64,000 bases of DNA from Kluyvera ascorbata_C (GCF_044197065.1 NZ_JBIQOI010000008.1:62001-126000), one strand, 5' to 3'. Counted from the first letter of the stretch, positions 1-8,706 are shown. Numbers and translations: made by a program. Notes: generated from the sequence alone by a model not told the origin.

Positions 1-967
1 ACTTCAGCATCTGGAAGTAATAGAAGTTACGACGATCCCAGCCGCGAATCGCGCCGCCGGCCAGCGACAGTTCTGGATTCTGAATCACGCGGTCAGGGTC
101 GAAATACTGCTGTACGCCAAGGCCGTCGCAGGTTGGGCACGCGCCTGCCGGGTTGTTGAACGAGAACAGACGTGGCTCAAGCTCGCGCATGCTGTAGCCG
201 CAAATCGGGCAGGCGAAGTTGGCGGAGAACAGCAGCTCTTCCGCTTTCGGGTCGTCCATATCGGCGACCACCGCCGTGCCGCCGGAGAGCTCCAGCGCGG
301 TTTCAAACGATTCCGCCAGACGTTGCGTCAGGTCATCGCGCACTTTAAATCGGTCAATCACCACTTCGATGGTGTGTTTCTTTTGCAGCTCGAGCTTCGG
401 TGGATCGGACAGGTCGCAGACTTCGCCGTCGATGCGCGCGCGGATATAGCCCTGGCTTGCCAGGTTCTCCAGCGTTTTGGTGTGCTCGCCCTTACGTTCT
501 TTAATGATCGGGGCCAGCAGCATCAGGCGTTTGCCCTCCGGCTGCGACAGCACGTTATCGACCATCTGGCTGACGGTTTGCGCCGCCAGCGGCACGTCGT
601 GATCCGGACAGCGCGGCTCGCCTACGCGAGCGTAAAGCAGACGCAGGTAGTCGTGGATTTCGGTAATGGTACCGACCGTCGAACGCGGGTTGTGTGACGT
701 CGACTTCTGCTCGATAGAAATCGCAGGCGACAGCCCTTCAATATGATCGACATCCGGCTTTTCCATCAGCGACAGGAACTGGCGCGCATAGGCAGAAAGC
801 GATTCTACATAGCGACGCTGCCCTTCGGCATAGAGGGTGTCAAAAGCCAGTGAGGATTTGCCAGACCCGGACAGCCCGGTGACGACAATCAGTTTGTCGC
901 GAGGGATGACGAGGTTGATGTTTTTGAGATTATGGGTGCGGGCGCCCCGAACTTCGATCTTATCCAT
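1..967 (-). CDS. uvrA: UvrA excinuclease ABC subunit A (N-terminal part, runs off window)
   Basis: Damage-recognition ATPase of nucleotide excision repair (UvrA2-UvrB complex, cytoplasm). The minus-strand reading frame is open from the ATG at 967 to the window edge and gives about 322 residues. It begins MDKIEVRGARTHNLKNI and contains the first Walker A motif (GLSGSGKSSLAF, about residues 31-42) and the first zinc-finger cysteines (CPICGY and CPTC, about residues 250-280). The protein is about 940 residues in E. coli, so only its N-terminal third is visible. It is divergent from ssb across an intergenic LexA box, the arrangement found in E. coli, so SOS induction is expected. Identification is secure. 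Confidence 0.97.
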   Translation of the reverse strand, partial: MDKIEVRGARTHNLKNINLVIPRDKLIVVTGLSGSGKSSLAFDTLYAEGQRRYVESLSAYARQFLSLMEKPDVDHIEGLSPAISIEQKSTSHNPRSTVGTITEIHDYLRLLYARVGEPRCPDHDVPLAAQTVSQMVDNVLSQPEGKRLMLLAPIIKERKGEHTKTLENLASQGYIRARIDGEVCDLSDPPKLELQKKHTIEVVIDRFKVRDDLTQRLAESFETALELSGGTAVVADMDDPKAEELLFSANFACPICGYSMRELEPRLFSFNNPAGACPTCDGLGVQQYFDPDRVIQNPELSLAGGAIRGWDRRNFYYFQMLK

Positions 968-1053
968 TCACCTTTCCCGGTAGAGGAGATACACGGATTG
1001 CCTGGTTTGTTAGAAGGACAAACGGCAGAAACGGCTAATTATGACACAACTTA

Positions 1054-1073
1054 ACCTGAATGAATATACAGTA
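1054..1073. promoter_or_regulatory. LexA (SOS) box between uvrA and ssb
   Basis: The 20-bp site carries CTG at 1056-1058, ten AT-rich bases and CAG at 1069-1071, matching the LexA consensus CTG-N10-CAG with flanking TA on the ssb side. It lies about 87 bp upstream of the uvrA start. It is the known shared operator position of the uvrA-ssb divergent promoters. Confidence 0.9.
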
Positions 1074-1221
1074 TTGGAATGCCGATTGCGGATGCCGATG
1101 AAAATTGCAGCGGGATAAGATGTTTAGTGGAATACAGCTCGCGGCTATCAAAATACCGTCTGGAAATGATACACTGGCGCGTTTACACTTAACCAAGATT
1201 CATATTTCAGGAGAGACAAAC

Positions 1222-1749
1222 ATGGCCAGCAGAGGCGTAAACAAGGTGATTCTCGTCGGTAACCTGGGCCAGGACCCGGAAGTGCGCTACATGCCGAATG
1301 GTGGCGCAGTTGCCAACATTACGCTGGCGACTTCCGAATCCTGGCGCGACAAAGCGACCGGTGAAATGAAAGAGCAGACTGAATGGCACCGCGTTGTGTT
1401 GTTCGGTAAGCTGGCGGAAGTAGCAGGCGAATACCTGCGTAAAGGCTCTCAGGTTTATATCGAAGGCCAGCTGCGTACCCGCAAATGGACCGATCAGTCC
1501 GGCGCTGAAAAATACACCACCGAAGTCGTGGTTAACGTTGGCGGCACCATGCAGATGCTGGGTGGCCGTCAGGGCGGTGGCGCACCGGCAGGTGGCGGCC
1601 AGCAGCAGCAGGGCGGTTGGGGTCAGCCTCAGCAGCCACAGGGCGGCAACCAGTTCAGCGGCGGCGCGCAGTCTCGTCCGCAGCAGCAGTCCGCTCCGGC
1701 ACCGTCTAACGAACCGCCGATGGACTTCGATGACGATATCCCGTTCTGA
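1222..1749 (+). CDS. ssb: Single-stranded DNA-binding protein SSB
   Basis: Homotetrameric OB-fold protein that coats single-stranded DNA in replication, recombination and repair. The 175-residue product starts MASRGVNKVILVGNLGQDPEVRY. It has the OB fold over about residues 1-112, then a Gly/Gln/Pro-rich disordered linker, and ends with the acidic interaction tip MDFDDDIPF that recruits partners such as exonuclease I and RecQ. A longer frame exists upstream, but the ATG at 1222 follows a good Shine-Dalgarno (AGGAGAG, about 6 bases upstream) and matches the family start. A strong terminator follows. Confidence 0.98.
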   Translation: MASRGVNKVILVGNLGQDPEVRYMPNGGAVANITLATSESWRDKATGEMKEQTEWHRVVLFGKLAEVAGEYLRKGSQVYIEGQLRTRKWTDQSGAEKYTTEVVVNVGGTMQMLGGRQGGGAPAGGGQQQQGGWGQPQQPQGGNQFSGGAQSRPQQQSAPAPSNEPPMDFDDDIPF

Positions 1750-1783
1750 TTTATCGCCGTCCCGACGGCCTTGATCAAAACGA

Positions 1784-1818
1784 CAAAAAACCCTGCTCCG
1801 GCAGGGTTTTTGCTTTTT
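1784..1818 (+). terminator. Rho-independent terminator after ssb
   Basis: An A-tract is followed by the perfect stem CCCTGC-TCCG-GCAGGG (1791-1806) and a T-rich tail. It lies 40 bases past the ssb stop codon. Confidence 0.9.
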
Positions 1819-1946
1819 TAGTACGCACCATCAGACCACATCGGCACCGCTTCGGTGCGAACATTGCCCCGCGTTAATCTTCTCTTTTTCTGTTCCATTC
1901 ACATAACCTCAAGATAATTAACAAAAATAACAGTTGGCACGCTTTG

Positions 1947-1978
1947 TGCCTACATCTGTGTATACACTCATGTAGGCA
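1947..1978. promoter_or_regulatory. Nested palindromes upstream of the GGT-like gene; probable GntR/FCD operator
   Basis: A perfect 9-bp inverted repeat (TGCCTACAT at 1947-1955, ATGTAGGCA at 1970-1978) encloses a second perfect palindrome, GTGTATACAC (1958-1967). A TGTATACA-like core is typical of operators for FadR-subfamily GntR regulators. The block encodes such a regulator at 4963-5667, so autoregulation and control of the three-gene unit is a reasonable inference. The site ends 11 bases before the start codon at 1990, so it would overlap the promoter or transcript start. Confidence 0.6.
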
Positions 1979-1989
1979 AGGTGCAGACG

Positions 1990-3597
1990 ATGACTCAAAT
2001 CCAATCAGCTAAATGTATGCAGGGCATGGCCGTTGCGCCGCACTCGCTGGCCGCGGAAAGCGCGGTGGCCGTTTTGCGCGATGGCGGTAATGCGGTTGAG
2101 GCGATGGTGGCGGCGGCGGCGACCATCGCGGTGGTTTACCCGCATATGAACGGCATCGGCGGCGATGGATTCTGGTTAATCTCAAAGCCGGGCGAAGCGC
2201 CGGTGGCGATCCAGGCCTGCGGCTTTGCGGCGGAAAAGGCGACTATCGATTTTTATCGTCAGGCAGGCTACGAGCAGGTTCCGGTGCGCGGCCCGCTGGC
2301 GGCCAATACCGTCGCCGGTACGGTGGGCGGCTGGGAGCGAGCGCTGGAATGGGCGGGTGAGCAGATGCCCAACGCGCCGCTGCCGTTAACGCGCCTGCTG
2401 GACGATGCCATCCACTATGCGCGTCATGGCGTACCGGTGAGCGCGGGGCTGCATCAACAAATCACCGCGCGTTTACCGCAGCTCGGCCAGCACCCAGGTT
2501 TTTGCGGCCTGTTTGCGCCAGAAGGACAGGCGCTCAGTCCAGACGATCTGCTGCTCCAGCCTGCGCTCGCCAACACTCTGGAGCGGTTGGCAACCCATGG
2601 ATTGAGTGATTTTTACCACGGTGAAACGGCCCGATTGATCGCCAGCGAACTGGAGGCGGCCGGAAGCCTGCTGCGCTTTAGCGACCTTGATGCTTATCGC
2701 GCGGCGCGGGTGAAACCGCTGGCGCTGGAAACGGAGAACGGGACGGTATATAACCTGCCGCCGCCGTCGCAGGGCCTGGTCTCGCTGCTGATTACCGGCA
2801 TTATCGAGCAGCAGCGTAAAAAGGGCGCGATTGCCGACGAAGCCGATTTTGTCCACCACTGCGTCGAAGCGACCAAGCTGGCGTTCACTTTGCGCGATCG
2901 CCATATCACCGACCCGGCCCATATGACCCTCGACCCACAGTCGCTGCTGACCGCAGACAGTATTGCTCAGCTCAGCGCGCAGATTGTGCCCGACCGGGCA
3001 CAGGCCTGGGGCAAAGGGCGTGGGCCAGCGGACACCATCTGGATGGGCGTTATCGACGGTACCGGCACCGCCGTCAGCTTTATCCAGAGCATTTATCATG
3101 AGTTCGGCAGTGCGGTGATCCTCGCCGACAGCGGCATCATCTGGCAAAACCGCGGCAGCAGCTTTTCGCTTGACCCGAACGCCACCAACCCGTTACAGCC
3201 GGGCCGCCTACCGTTTCATACCCTCAACCCAGGGCTGGCGCGTCTGGCCAACGGCGACGCGCTGGTGTACGGCAGCATGGGCGGAGACGGCCAGCCGCAG
3301 ACGCTGGCGGCGGTCTTTGACCGCATCCTCCATCAGAATATGACTCCGCAGGCGGCCGTGGCCGCTCCGCGCTGGCTGTTAGGGCGCACCTGGGGAGAAA
3401 GCAGCGACACGCTTAAGATTGAAAGCCGCCTTAGAGCGGCGACTACCGACACCCTCAAACAGTACGGCCATGACGTCGATATTTACCCCCCTTATGACGA
3501 CCTCATGGGGCATGCCGGGGCAATTCTCCGGCACTGCAACGGCATGCTGGAAGGCGGCAGCGACCCTCGTAGCGACGGTGGCGTTGCCCGCTGGTAA
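1990..3597 (+). CDS. Gamma-glutamyltransferase/acylase family protein (Ntn hydrolase)
   Basis: Member of the gamma-glutamyltranspeptidase superfamily: self-processing Ntn hydrolases that cleave gamma-glutamyl or acyl amide bonds. With the ATG at 1990 (AAGGTG ribosome site 6 bases upstream, preferred over the GTG at 1981) the protein has 535 residues. The N-terminal core has the family signature SAVAVLRDGGNAVEAMVAAAATIAVVYPHMNGIGGDGFW. The nucleophilic Thr is probably Thr349 in PADTIWMGVID, and the C-terminal subunit has the glycine motif YGSMGGDGQPQT. DTIW instead of TTHY, and the absence of a recognisable signal peptide, place it with YwrD-like or cephalosporin-acylase-like members rather than periplasmic Ggt. 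The substrate is unknown. It appears co-transcribed with an MFS carrier and a GntR regulator. Confidence 0.85.
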   Translation: MTQIQSAKCMQGMAVAPHSLAAESAVAVLRDGGNAVEAMVAAAATIAVVYPHMNGIGGDGFWLISKPGEAPVAIQACGFAAEKATIDFYRQAGYEQVPVRGPLAANTVAGTVGGWERALEWAGEQMPNAPLPLTRLLDDAIHYARHGVPVSAGLHQQITARLPQLGQHPGFCGLFAPEGQALSPDDLLLQPALANTLERLATHGLSDFYHGETARLIASELEAAGSLLRFSDLDAYRAARVKPLALETENGTVYNLPPPSQGLVSLLITGIIEQQRKKGAIADEADFVHHCVEATKLAFTLRDRHITDPAHMTLDPQSLLTADSIAQLSAQIVPDRAQAWGKGRGPADTIWMGVIDGTGTAVSFIQSIYHEFGSAVILADSGIIWQNRGSSFSLDPNATNPLQPGRLPFHTLNPGLARLANGDALVYGSMGGDGQPQTLAAVFDRILHQNMTPQAAVAAPRWLLGRTWGESSDTLKIESRLRAATTDTLKQYGHDVDIYPPYDDLMGHAGAILRHCNGMLEGGSDPRSDGGVARW

Positions 3598-3691
3598 TCC
3601 AGCATTTTCCAAATGAAACATTCGCGGAATGATGAGGCGCGCTGCGCGCGCCCGCGTTCTGACGACATTTTTTCGTCTATTGGAGCGTAAA

Positions 3692-4948
3692 ATGACCGTT
3701 CTCAGAGAACCTTTGGTAGCACCAAAATTTGGCAAATGGGCGCAGCTGGTGCTGGGTCTTATCTGTATGGCTTCCATCTCCAGCCCGCAGTACGTATGGA
3801 CGCTGCTGACCAAACCGCTGACGGAAAAGCTGGGCGTCGGCCTGCCGGAGCTGCAGGTCACCTTTTCGCTGCTGATTATTCTGCAGACCTTCTTTTCTCC
3901 CTTCCAGGGACGGCTGGTTGAACGATTTGGCCCCCGGCTGTTGATTTCAATCGGCACGGTGATGGCCGGGTTAAGCTGGGTGCTCTCCGCGCATATCAAT
4001 GGCCTGATGGCGCTATACCTGGTCTATGGCTGTATCGGCGGGTTGGGTACCGGGATTGTGTACATTGGCGTGGTTGGGCTGATGGTGAAGTGGTTCCCGC
4101 AAAACCGAGGCTTTGCCGCAGGGGCCGTGGCGGCGGGTTACGGTATGGGGGCGATTTTGACCACCTTCCCGATCTCGATTTCGCTGGGCAGCTATGGGCT
4201 GGAGCAGACCATGACCGTGTTCGGTATCGTCTTCGCTATCGTCGGGCTATTGGCCAGCCAGGGGCTGAGCCTGCCTCCCAACTCGACTGCACTGCCCGTC
4301 AGCCGGAAAATCGTGCAGGGGACGCGCCAGTTTACCTCTCGTGAAATGCTGCGCCAGCCTCTGTTCTGGCTGATGTTTGCCATGATGGCGATGATGTCGA
4401 CCTCCGGGCTGATGGTGACCTCGCAAATGGCCATCTTCGCTGAAGATTTTGGCATCAGTAAGGCGGTGGTATTCGGCATGGCCGCGCTGCCGCTGGCACT
4501 GACCATCGACCGCTTTACCAACGGTTTGACCCGCCCGCTGTTTGGTTTTATTTCCGACCGCTATGGTCGTGAAAAAACCATGTTCATCGCCTTTGCTCTT
4601 GAAGGGGTCGCGATGACGCTGTGGCTGGCCTGCCGGGACGATCCGATGCTGTTTGTGTTGCTCTCTGGGGTGGTGTTCTTCGGCTGGGGCGAAATCTTCT
4701 CGCTGTTCCCTTCTACATTGACCGACACGTTTGGCAGCGAGAATGCGGCTTCAAACTACGGTTGGTTGTATATCTCGCAGGGGATTGGCTCCATTTTCGG
4801 CGGGCCGCTGGCTGCGTTACTGTACCAGCACACTCAAGGGTGGCATGTGGTCTTTGGCTGTGCGATTGCCCTTGATTTCATCACGGCGGGGCTGGCACTG
4901 TGGGTGCTGAAACCCTGGCGTGCGCGCTTTATTCGCCAGCACAGTTAA
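3692..4948 (+). CDS. MFS transporter, oxalate/formate antiporter (OFA)-like
   Basis: Inner-membrane carrier of the major facilitator superfamily, 418 residues with about 12 predicted membrane helices. Family features include QTFFSPFQGRLVERFGPR in the first half and the repeated loop motif GFISDRYGREKTMF in the second half. The ATG at 3692 follows GGAGCG; a longer frame back to 3629 lacks support. OFA carriers usually exchange small mono- or dicarboxylates. Next to a GGT-like amidase and a GntR regulator, it probably imports the amidase substrate, or exports or exchanges its acid product. That role is inferred. Confidence 0.85.
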   Translation: MTVLREPLVAPKFGKWAQLVLGLICMASISSPQYVWTLLTKPLTEKLGVGLPELQVTFSLLIILQTFFSPFQGRLVERFGPRLLISIGTVMAGLSWVLSAHINGLMALYLVYGCIGGLGTGIVYIGVVGLMVKWFPQNRGFAAGAVAAGYGMGAILTTFPISISLGSYGLEQTMTVFGIVFAIVGLLASQGLSLPPNSTALPVSRKIVQGTRQFTSREMLRQPLFWLMFAMMAMMSTSGLMVTSQMAIFAEDFGISKAVVFGMAALPLALTIDRFTNGLTRPLFGFISDRYGREKTMFIAFALEGVAMTLWLACRDDPMLFVLLSGVVFFGWGEIFSLFPSTLTDTFGSENAASNYGWLYISQGIGSIFGGPLAALLYQHTQGWHVVFGCAIALDFITAGLALWVLKPWRARFIRQHS

Positions 4949-4962
4949 TTGCGGAGCACTCT

Positions 4963-5667
4963 ATGACGGTCACGACATCGGAACCCACGCCGCTTCTGGC
5001 GCATTCGGAGCGAGTATTTCAGCAACTGCGGCAGGAGATTTATCAGTTCATCCTGCTACCCGGCGATCGCTTTACGGAGGTGGAGATAGCCCGGCGGCTG
5101 GGATGTTCCCGCACACCGGTTCGCGAAGCGCTGCTGTTGCTGCAAAACGAGGGGCTGGTCAGACGCTGCCTGCGTAACGGCTGGGAAGTGTTCCCCATTG
5201 ATTTCGATGTCTATGAAGACCTGTACGAGACGCGCGCGCTGATTGAAGCCAATTCGGTGCGCAGCCTATGCAGTTCGACGTCAGCAAAAGTGAACCGCCA
5301 GGTGCTCACCAGGCTGAAGGCTATCTGGCAGGTGGCGCCGGAAATCGCGCTGGCGTGTGATGATATCGCTTCGCTGGACGAGCAGTTTCACCTGGCGTTA
5401 ACCGAGGCGGCGGGCAATCGGGAGTTGACGGCGATTCTGACCAATATCACCAACCGCATTCGCATTATGCGGCGGCTCGATTTTGAATATGAAACCCGGA
5501 TAACCCAGACTTACAAAGAGCATGCGGAGCTGCTAGAAGCCATTGAACAGCGCGACGAAGCGCGGGCGGTGGCGCTGATCGTCGCGCATATTCAGGATGC
5601 CTACAAAGGCGCGAGCACGATCACTCTGCGACGCTTGCAGGATGTGCGGGTTAAGCAAATTCCGTAA
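4963..5667 (+). CDS. GntR family transcriptional regulator (FadR/FCD subfamily)
   Basis: DNA-binding repressor or activator of 234 residues. The winged helix-turn-helix (about residues 15-80) contains GDRFTEVEIARRLGCSRTPVREALLLLQNEGLV, the GntR signature. The C-terminal all-helical FCD ligand domain shows the metal-binding pattern D-x3-H (LDEQFHLAL) and a later His (AHIQDAYKG). It starts 14 bases after the MFS stop with a GGAG ribosome site, so it is probably in the same operon. Its likely operator is the TGTATAC-type palindrome before the GGT-like gene. The ligand is unknown. Confidence 0.9.
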   Translation: MTVTTSEPTPLLAHSERVFQQLRQEIYQFILLPGDRFTEVEIARRLGCSRTPVREALLLLQNEGLVRRCLRNGWEVFPIDFDVYEDLYETRALIEANSVRSLCSSTSAKVNRQVLTRLKAIWQVAPEIALACDDIASLDEQFHLALTEAAGNRELTAILTNITNRIRIMRRLDFEYETRITQTYKEHAELLEAIEQRDEARAVALIVAHIQDAYKGASTITLRRLQDVRVKQIP

Positions 5668-5673
5668 CCGACG

Positions 5674-7185
5674 CTATCCGTCGTTTTTATCGGAAGCGGG
5701 CAGAATCGGCGGTTTTCCCATCGCCGCCCGCTTCCTGTTCATTTCGTCGAGAATCAGCCGATAAGCGATGTAGTACTTGTAGATATTACCAACGTAGGTC
5801 ACCGTCTCCGCACCTATCTTCTCGGCCGCCAGATTCTCCACGTTGCCAAACCAGACGTTCGGATCAAAACCGCGCTTTCGTGTCTCTACCCGCAAGCGTG
5901 CAATCCGCGCCGGACCGGCGTTATAAGAGGCAAATGAAAACAGCGCCTTATCCAACTGCGTCATCGGTTCATCGCCGTAGTAGCGGTCGATCATCCAGCG
6001 CATATACTTCACCCCGGCGTGAATATTGGGGTCGAGCAGTTTGATATCACCGACCTTCAGCTCCTTGCCGGTTTTCGGCATCACCTGCATCACGCCGATG
6101 GCCCCGACATGGCTGCGCACTGACTGATTCAACCGCGATTCCTGATAACCCTGCGCCGCCATTAGCAGCCAGTCGACGTCATAACGGTCGCCGTATTTTC
6201 TGAAAATTTCTACCATCTGCAAAAACTTACGCCGCTCTTTTTCCGCCGCCGCGTTCTTCACGTATTTCGCACTTTTCAGGTAGCGCAGCAGCAGAGTATT
6301 GCCCAACGTGCTGCCCTGACGGTTATCTTTCACAAAGCCGTTAAGCTCGGCGAGGAGCTTAGGATTATCTTTGCGCACCGCCCACGCGATGCTGCCGTTA
6401 TCGCGCAGCACCACATCCTCATGCACCCGAATTTTTGGGAACACCTGCTTCCAGAAAACGGCCTTGTGATGGTCGACCACCGTCAGCGGGATAAGCCCGG
6501 CGTTGAGCATCTCCAGCAAATCTTCATCCTCCAGCGCCTCCGGGGCTGGTTTGATGATAACCGGCGGTTTAGCGGTTTTGACAAACTGTGCGTTGAGCGC
6601 GGTCAGGCTCTCGTAATAGCTCGACGATTTACGCACAAACACCGTTTTTCCGGAAAGAGCATCCAGGCTGTTGACCTGCGGCGACGCGGGGCCGGAAATC
6701 AGCAGTTCTTTGATATTGTTATAGAAAGGATCCGTAAAGGCGACCGCTTGCTGGCGCGAGGGGGTGATGGTCAGGTTGGCGGCGGCGATATCGCCTTTCC
6801 CCTCGTTGAGCGCGGTAAATAGCGTATCGCGGGTTACCGGGACAAAAATAATCCGCACCTTGAGGTGCTTCTGCTTAAGCTTCTTATCCTTCGCAAGCTG
6901 TGCGTTCAGGCTGTGCTCGAAGGCGGCGAAAATATCGTGCGTCGCGCCGCGTTGCTGGCCTTTGTCGATAAAAAAGAAGGTCTTACTGTAGGTGGTTAAA
7001 ACGCGAATCACGCGGCGATCCAGCATACCGGGCAGATCGCCTTTCCACGGCTGCATGAGATTCTCGATGTTCACTTCCAACGCATCGTTTTGTTCATCCG
7101 GTTTGGGGTCGGCATAAACCGGGCTGGACAGCAGCAGGGCGCATAAACAGACGGTAATGAGACGATGAAAAGGGGTGGCGTTCAT
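5674..7185 (-). CDS. MltF-like lytic transglycosylase with periplasmic solute-binding domain
   Basis: Periplasmic or lipoprotein-like murein hydrolase that cleaves glycan strands to 1,6-anhydromuropeptides. The 503-residue protein has a signal sequence (about 1-26, ending VYA), an SBP_bac_3-type solute-binding domain (about 50-300) and a C-terminal SLT domain. The catalytic Glu is Glu349 in AAQGYQESRLNQ, followed by GAIGVMQVMPKTGKEL and the ASYNAGPARI motif. The ATG at 7185 is chosen because GGAG lies 9 bases upstream; the earlier ATG at 7209 has none. It is organised like E. coli MltF but is probably a paralogue, since mltF resides elsewhere in enterics. It is convergent with the GntR gene, 6 bases apart. 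Confidence 0.85.
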   Translation of the reverse strand: MNATPFHRLITVCLCALLLSSPVYADPKPDEQNDALEVNIENLMQPWKGDLPGMLDRRVIRVLTTYSKTFFFIDKGQQRGATHDIFAAFEHSLNAQLAKDKKLKQKHLKVRIIFVPVTRDTLFTALNEGKGDIAAANLTITPSRQQAVAFTDPFYNNIKELLISGPASPQVNSLDALSGKTVFVRKSSSYYESLTALNAQFVKTAKPPVIIKPAPEALEDEDLLEMLNAGLIPLTVVDHHKAVFWKQVFPKIRVHEDVVLRDNGSIAWAVRKDNPKLLAELNGFVKDNRQGSTLGNTLLLRYLKSAKYVKNAAAEKERRKFLQMVEIFRKYGDRYDVDWLLMAAQGYQESRLNQSVRSHVGAIGVMQVMPKTGKELKVGDIKLLDPNIHAGVKYMRWMIDRYYGDEPMTQLDKALFSFASYNAGPARIARLRVETRKRGFDPNVWFGNVENLAAEKIGAETVTYVGNIYKYYIAYRLILDEMNRKRAAMGKPPILPASDKNDG

Positions 7186-7231
7186 GGTGCGGCACTCCGC
7201 AGGGCGCATTCGTCAATTTTAGTCGAATAGC

Positions 7232-7263
7232 GCTAAAAAACCTGCTTCCGGTAGGGCTTTTTC
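7232..7263. terminator. Terminator-like hairpin between the transglycosylase and IclR genes
   Basis: A-tract, CCTGC-TTCCG-GTAGG stem (one G-T pair), then CTTTTT. It closely resembles the ssb terminator at 1784-1818. It sits upstream of both flanking divergent genes, so its role is unclear. Confidence 0.4.
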
Positions 7264-7338
7264 ATGGCGATAGAAGCCGCCATCTGGCTCGTGTTGATGG
7301 CAACCGCTACAATGCGCGTTTTGCCATGGAGAGACATC

Positions 7339-8088
7339 ATGACCAGCCTCAATCGTATGCTGTCGGTACTTGATTTGTTCACTGCCGCCCGCCCCGTGTG
7401 GGAAGCCGATTGCATCGTCGAAGCGCTGGGATGTTCCACCCCCACTGGCTATCGCTATCTGAAAGAATTGATGCACGCTGGCCTGCTGCAGCGCTTTAAC
7501 GGCGGCTATTATGCGCTGGGGCCGCGCATCACCCTGCTGGACTATGTCATCCGCAGCACCGATCCACTGCTGGCCGCCAGCATCCCGCAGATGCGCGAAC
7601 TGGTGACGCTGACGGGCTGCCACTGCACGCTCTCCAGGCTTGATGGCGATGTCTTTCTCGACCTGCACCACGAGTGTTCGAATCAGGAGATTGCACTGAT
7701 TTACGGCCGAGGCCGCCCGCGCCCGATGTTTTCCGGCAGCGCACCAAAGGTGGTGATCGCTAACCAAACCTCGAAGCAGCAGCGTGGATTGTTCGAACGT
7801 TGTCGTGAAGAGGTTCTGGCGGCAGGTTTAGGTGAAACGGAAGAGGCATTTCTTAAACGGATGCAGCAGATTCGCAAAGTGGGCTGCTACCGTGCCAATG
7901 AGGAGCTGGCCGTCGGGGTGTCGTCGCTGTCGGTGCCGGTGCGTTTTGCGCCGAAAGAGCACTGCGCGGCGCTGGCGCTGGTCTCATCGACTCAACATTT
8001 TGCGCAAAGTAACGTTGGGGAGTGGCAGGACAAACTCAAAAAAGCGGCCCGGCGCATCAGTGCGGCATTAGACGGGGATGAGGTGTAG
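7339..8088 (+). CDS. IclR family transcriptional regulator
   Basis: 249-residue regulator with an N-terminal winged helix-turn-helix (IVEALGCSTPTGYRYLKELMHAGLLQRF, about residues 20-50) and a C-terminal IclR effector domain (about 80-245; IPQMRELVTLTGCHCTLSRLDG and a GVSSLSVPVRF segment). The ATG at 7339 has GGAGAG 5 bases upstream, so the longer frame from 7264 is rejected. It is divergent from the MltF-like gene. There is no catabolic operon downstream: the next element is a BIME and then yjcB on the other strand. Its target is therefore not obvious and could be the neighbouring transglycosylase or distant genes. Confidence 0.85.
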   Translation: MTSLNRMLSVLDLFTAARPVWEADCIVEALGCSTPTGYRYLKELMHAGLLQRFNGGYYALGPRITLLDYVIRSTDPLLAASIPQMRELVTLTGCHCTLSRLDGDVFLDLHHECSNQEIALIYGRGRPRPMFSGSAPKVVIANQTSKQQRGLFERCREEVLAAGLGETEEAFLKRMQQIRKVGCYRANEELAVGVSSLSVPVRFAPKEHCAALALVSSTQHFAQSNVGEWQDKLKKAARRISAALDGDEV

Positions 8089-8167
8089 TAGGCCGGATAA
8101 GGCGTTTACGCCGCCATCCGGCAATTTGCCATAAGGCGCCGGATGGCGCTTCGCTTATCCGGCCTAC
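8088..8167. repeat. REP/BIME element
   Basis: Two inverted REP units, GGCCGGATAAGGCG...CGCCATCCGGC and GCCGGATGGCGC...GCTTATCCGGCC, form a large hairpin between the convergent IclR and yjcB genes. Confidence 0.85.
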
Positions 8168-8183
8168 CGCGTTGAGTGGCAAA

Positions 8184-8465
8184 TTAGTAGAGCGCGACTG
8201 GCCATTCTGGCGGCGTCTGGCTCATCACTTCAACCATCACATCTTTGATATTGTTAAAGATGGTGGAGATTTCGACCAGGGTGATACCGAGCAAACTGGT
8301 TGCGAACCAACAGGCGGCCGCAAGACCGAGCATGCTGCAAATAGCGCCCAGACCGATGTAGTCAGCTTTACGAAGTTTGATTTTCAGGGTACTGGCAACG
8401 AACATCAGCACCGCGCTGGTTAACGGCCAACGCAGCAGCGTAACGCCTGCGGTAAGTGAAAGCAT
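8184..8465 (-). CDS. yjcB: YjcB family membrane protein
   Basis: Small uncharacterised inner-membrane protein of 93 residues, the same length as E. coli YjcB. Shared landmarks are LLRWPLTSAVLMFVASTLKIKLRKADYIGL, the second and third hydrophobic segments ACWFATSLLGIT, and the C-terminal MSQTPPEWP. About three membrane segments are visible. A GAGGAAAAGG ribosome site precedes the ATG at 8465. Its E. coli neighbour on the far side is pdeC, which is missing here, so yjcB is followed directly by soxS. Function is unknown. Confidence 0.93.
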   Translation of the reverse strand: MLSLTAGVTLLRWPLTSAVLMFVASTLKIKLRKADYIGLGAICSMLGLAAACWFATSLLGITLVEISTIFNNIKDVMVEVMSQTPPEWPVALY

Positions 8466-8660
8466 GGGACCTTTTCCTCAGAGATAAACAACAAGCTGCC
8501 CTGACAGCACTTGTGGATGAGGCACTGGGCGCTCTGGCTATCTGAAGGCATTCACAAATTGAATGAAACAGCGTTTCTGTTTCATTGCAATGTGTGAACT
8601 ATATCACGTTTGTTGTTTTATTCACCAGAGGTAAACGCAGGATTTTTGTCAATCCAATAA

Positions 8661-8706
8661 CCCTGTTTTAAACAGGGATAAGGCTGCCGCAACTGGTGCG
8701 GTAGCC
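8661..8706 (-). terminator. Hairpins downstream of soxS
   Basis: Two inverted repeats lie just past the soxS stop: CCCTGTTTTAAACAGGG (8661-8677) and a longer imperfect stem GGCTGCCGCA...TGCGGTAGCC (8682-8705). They probably end the soxS transcript, with an A-rich tract further along the minus strand. Neither has a canonical U-tail. Confidence 0.45.
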
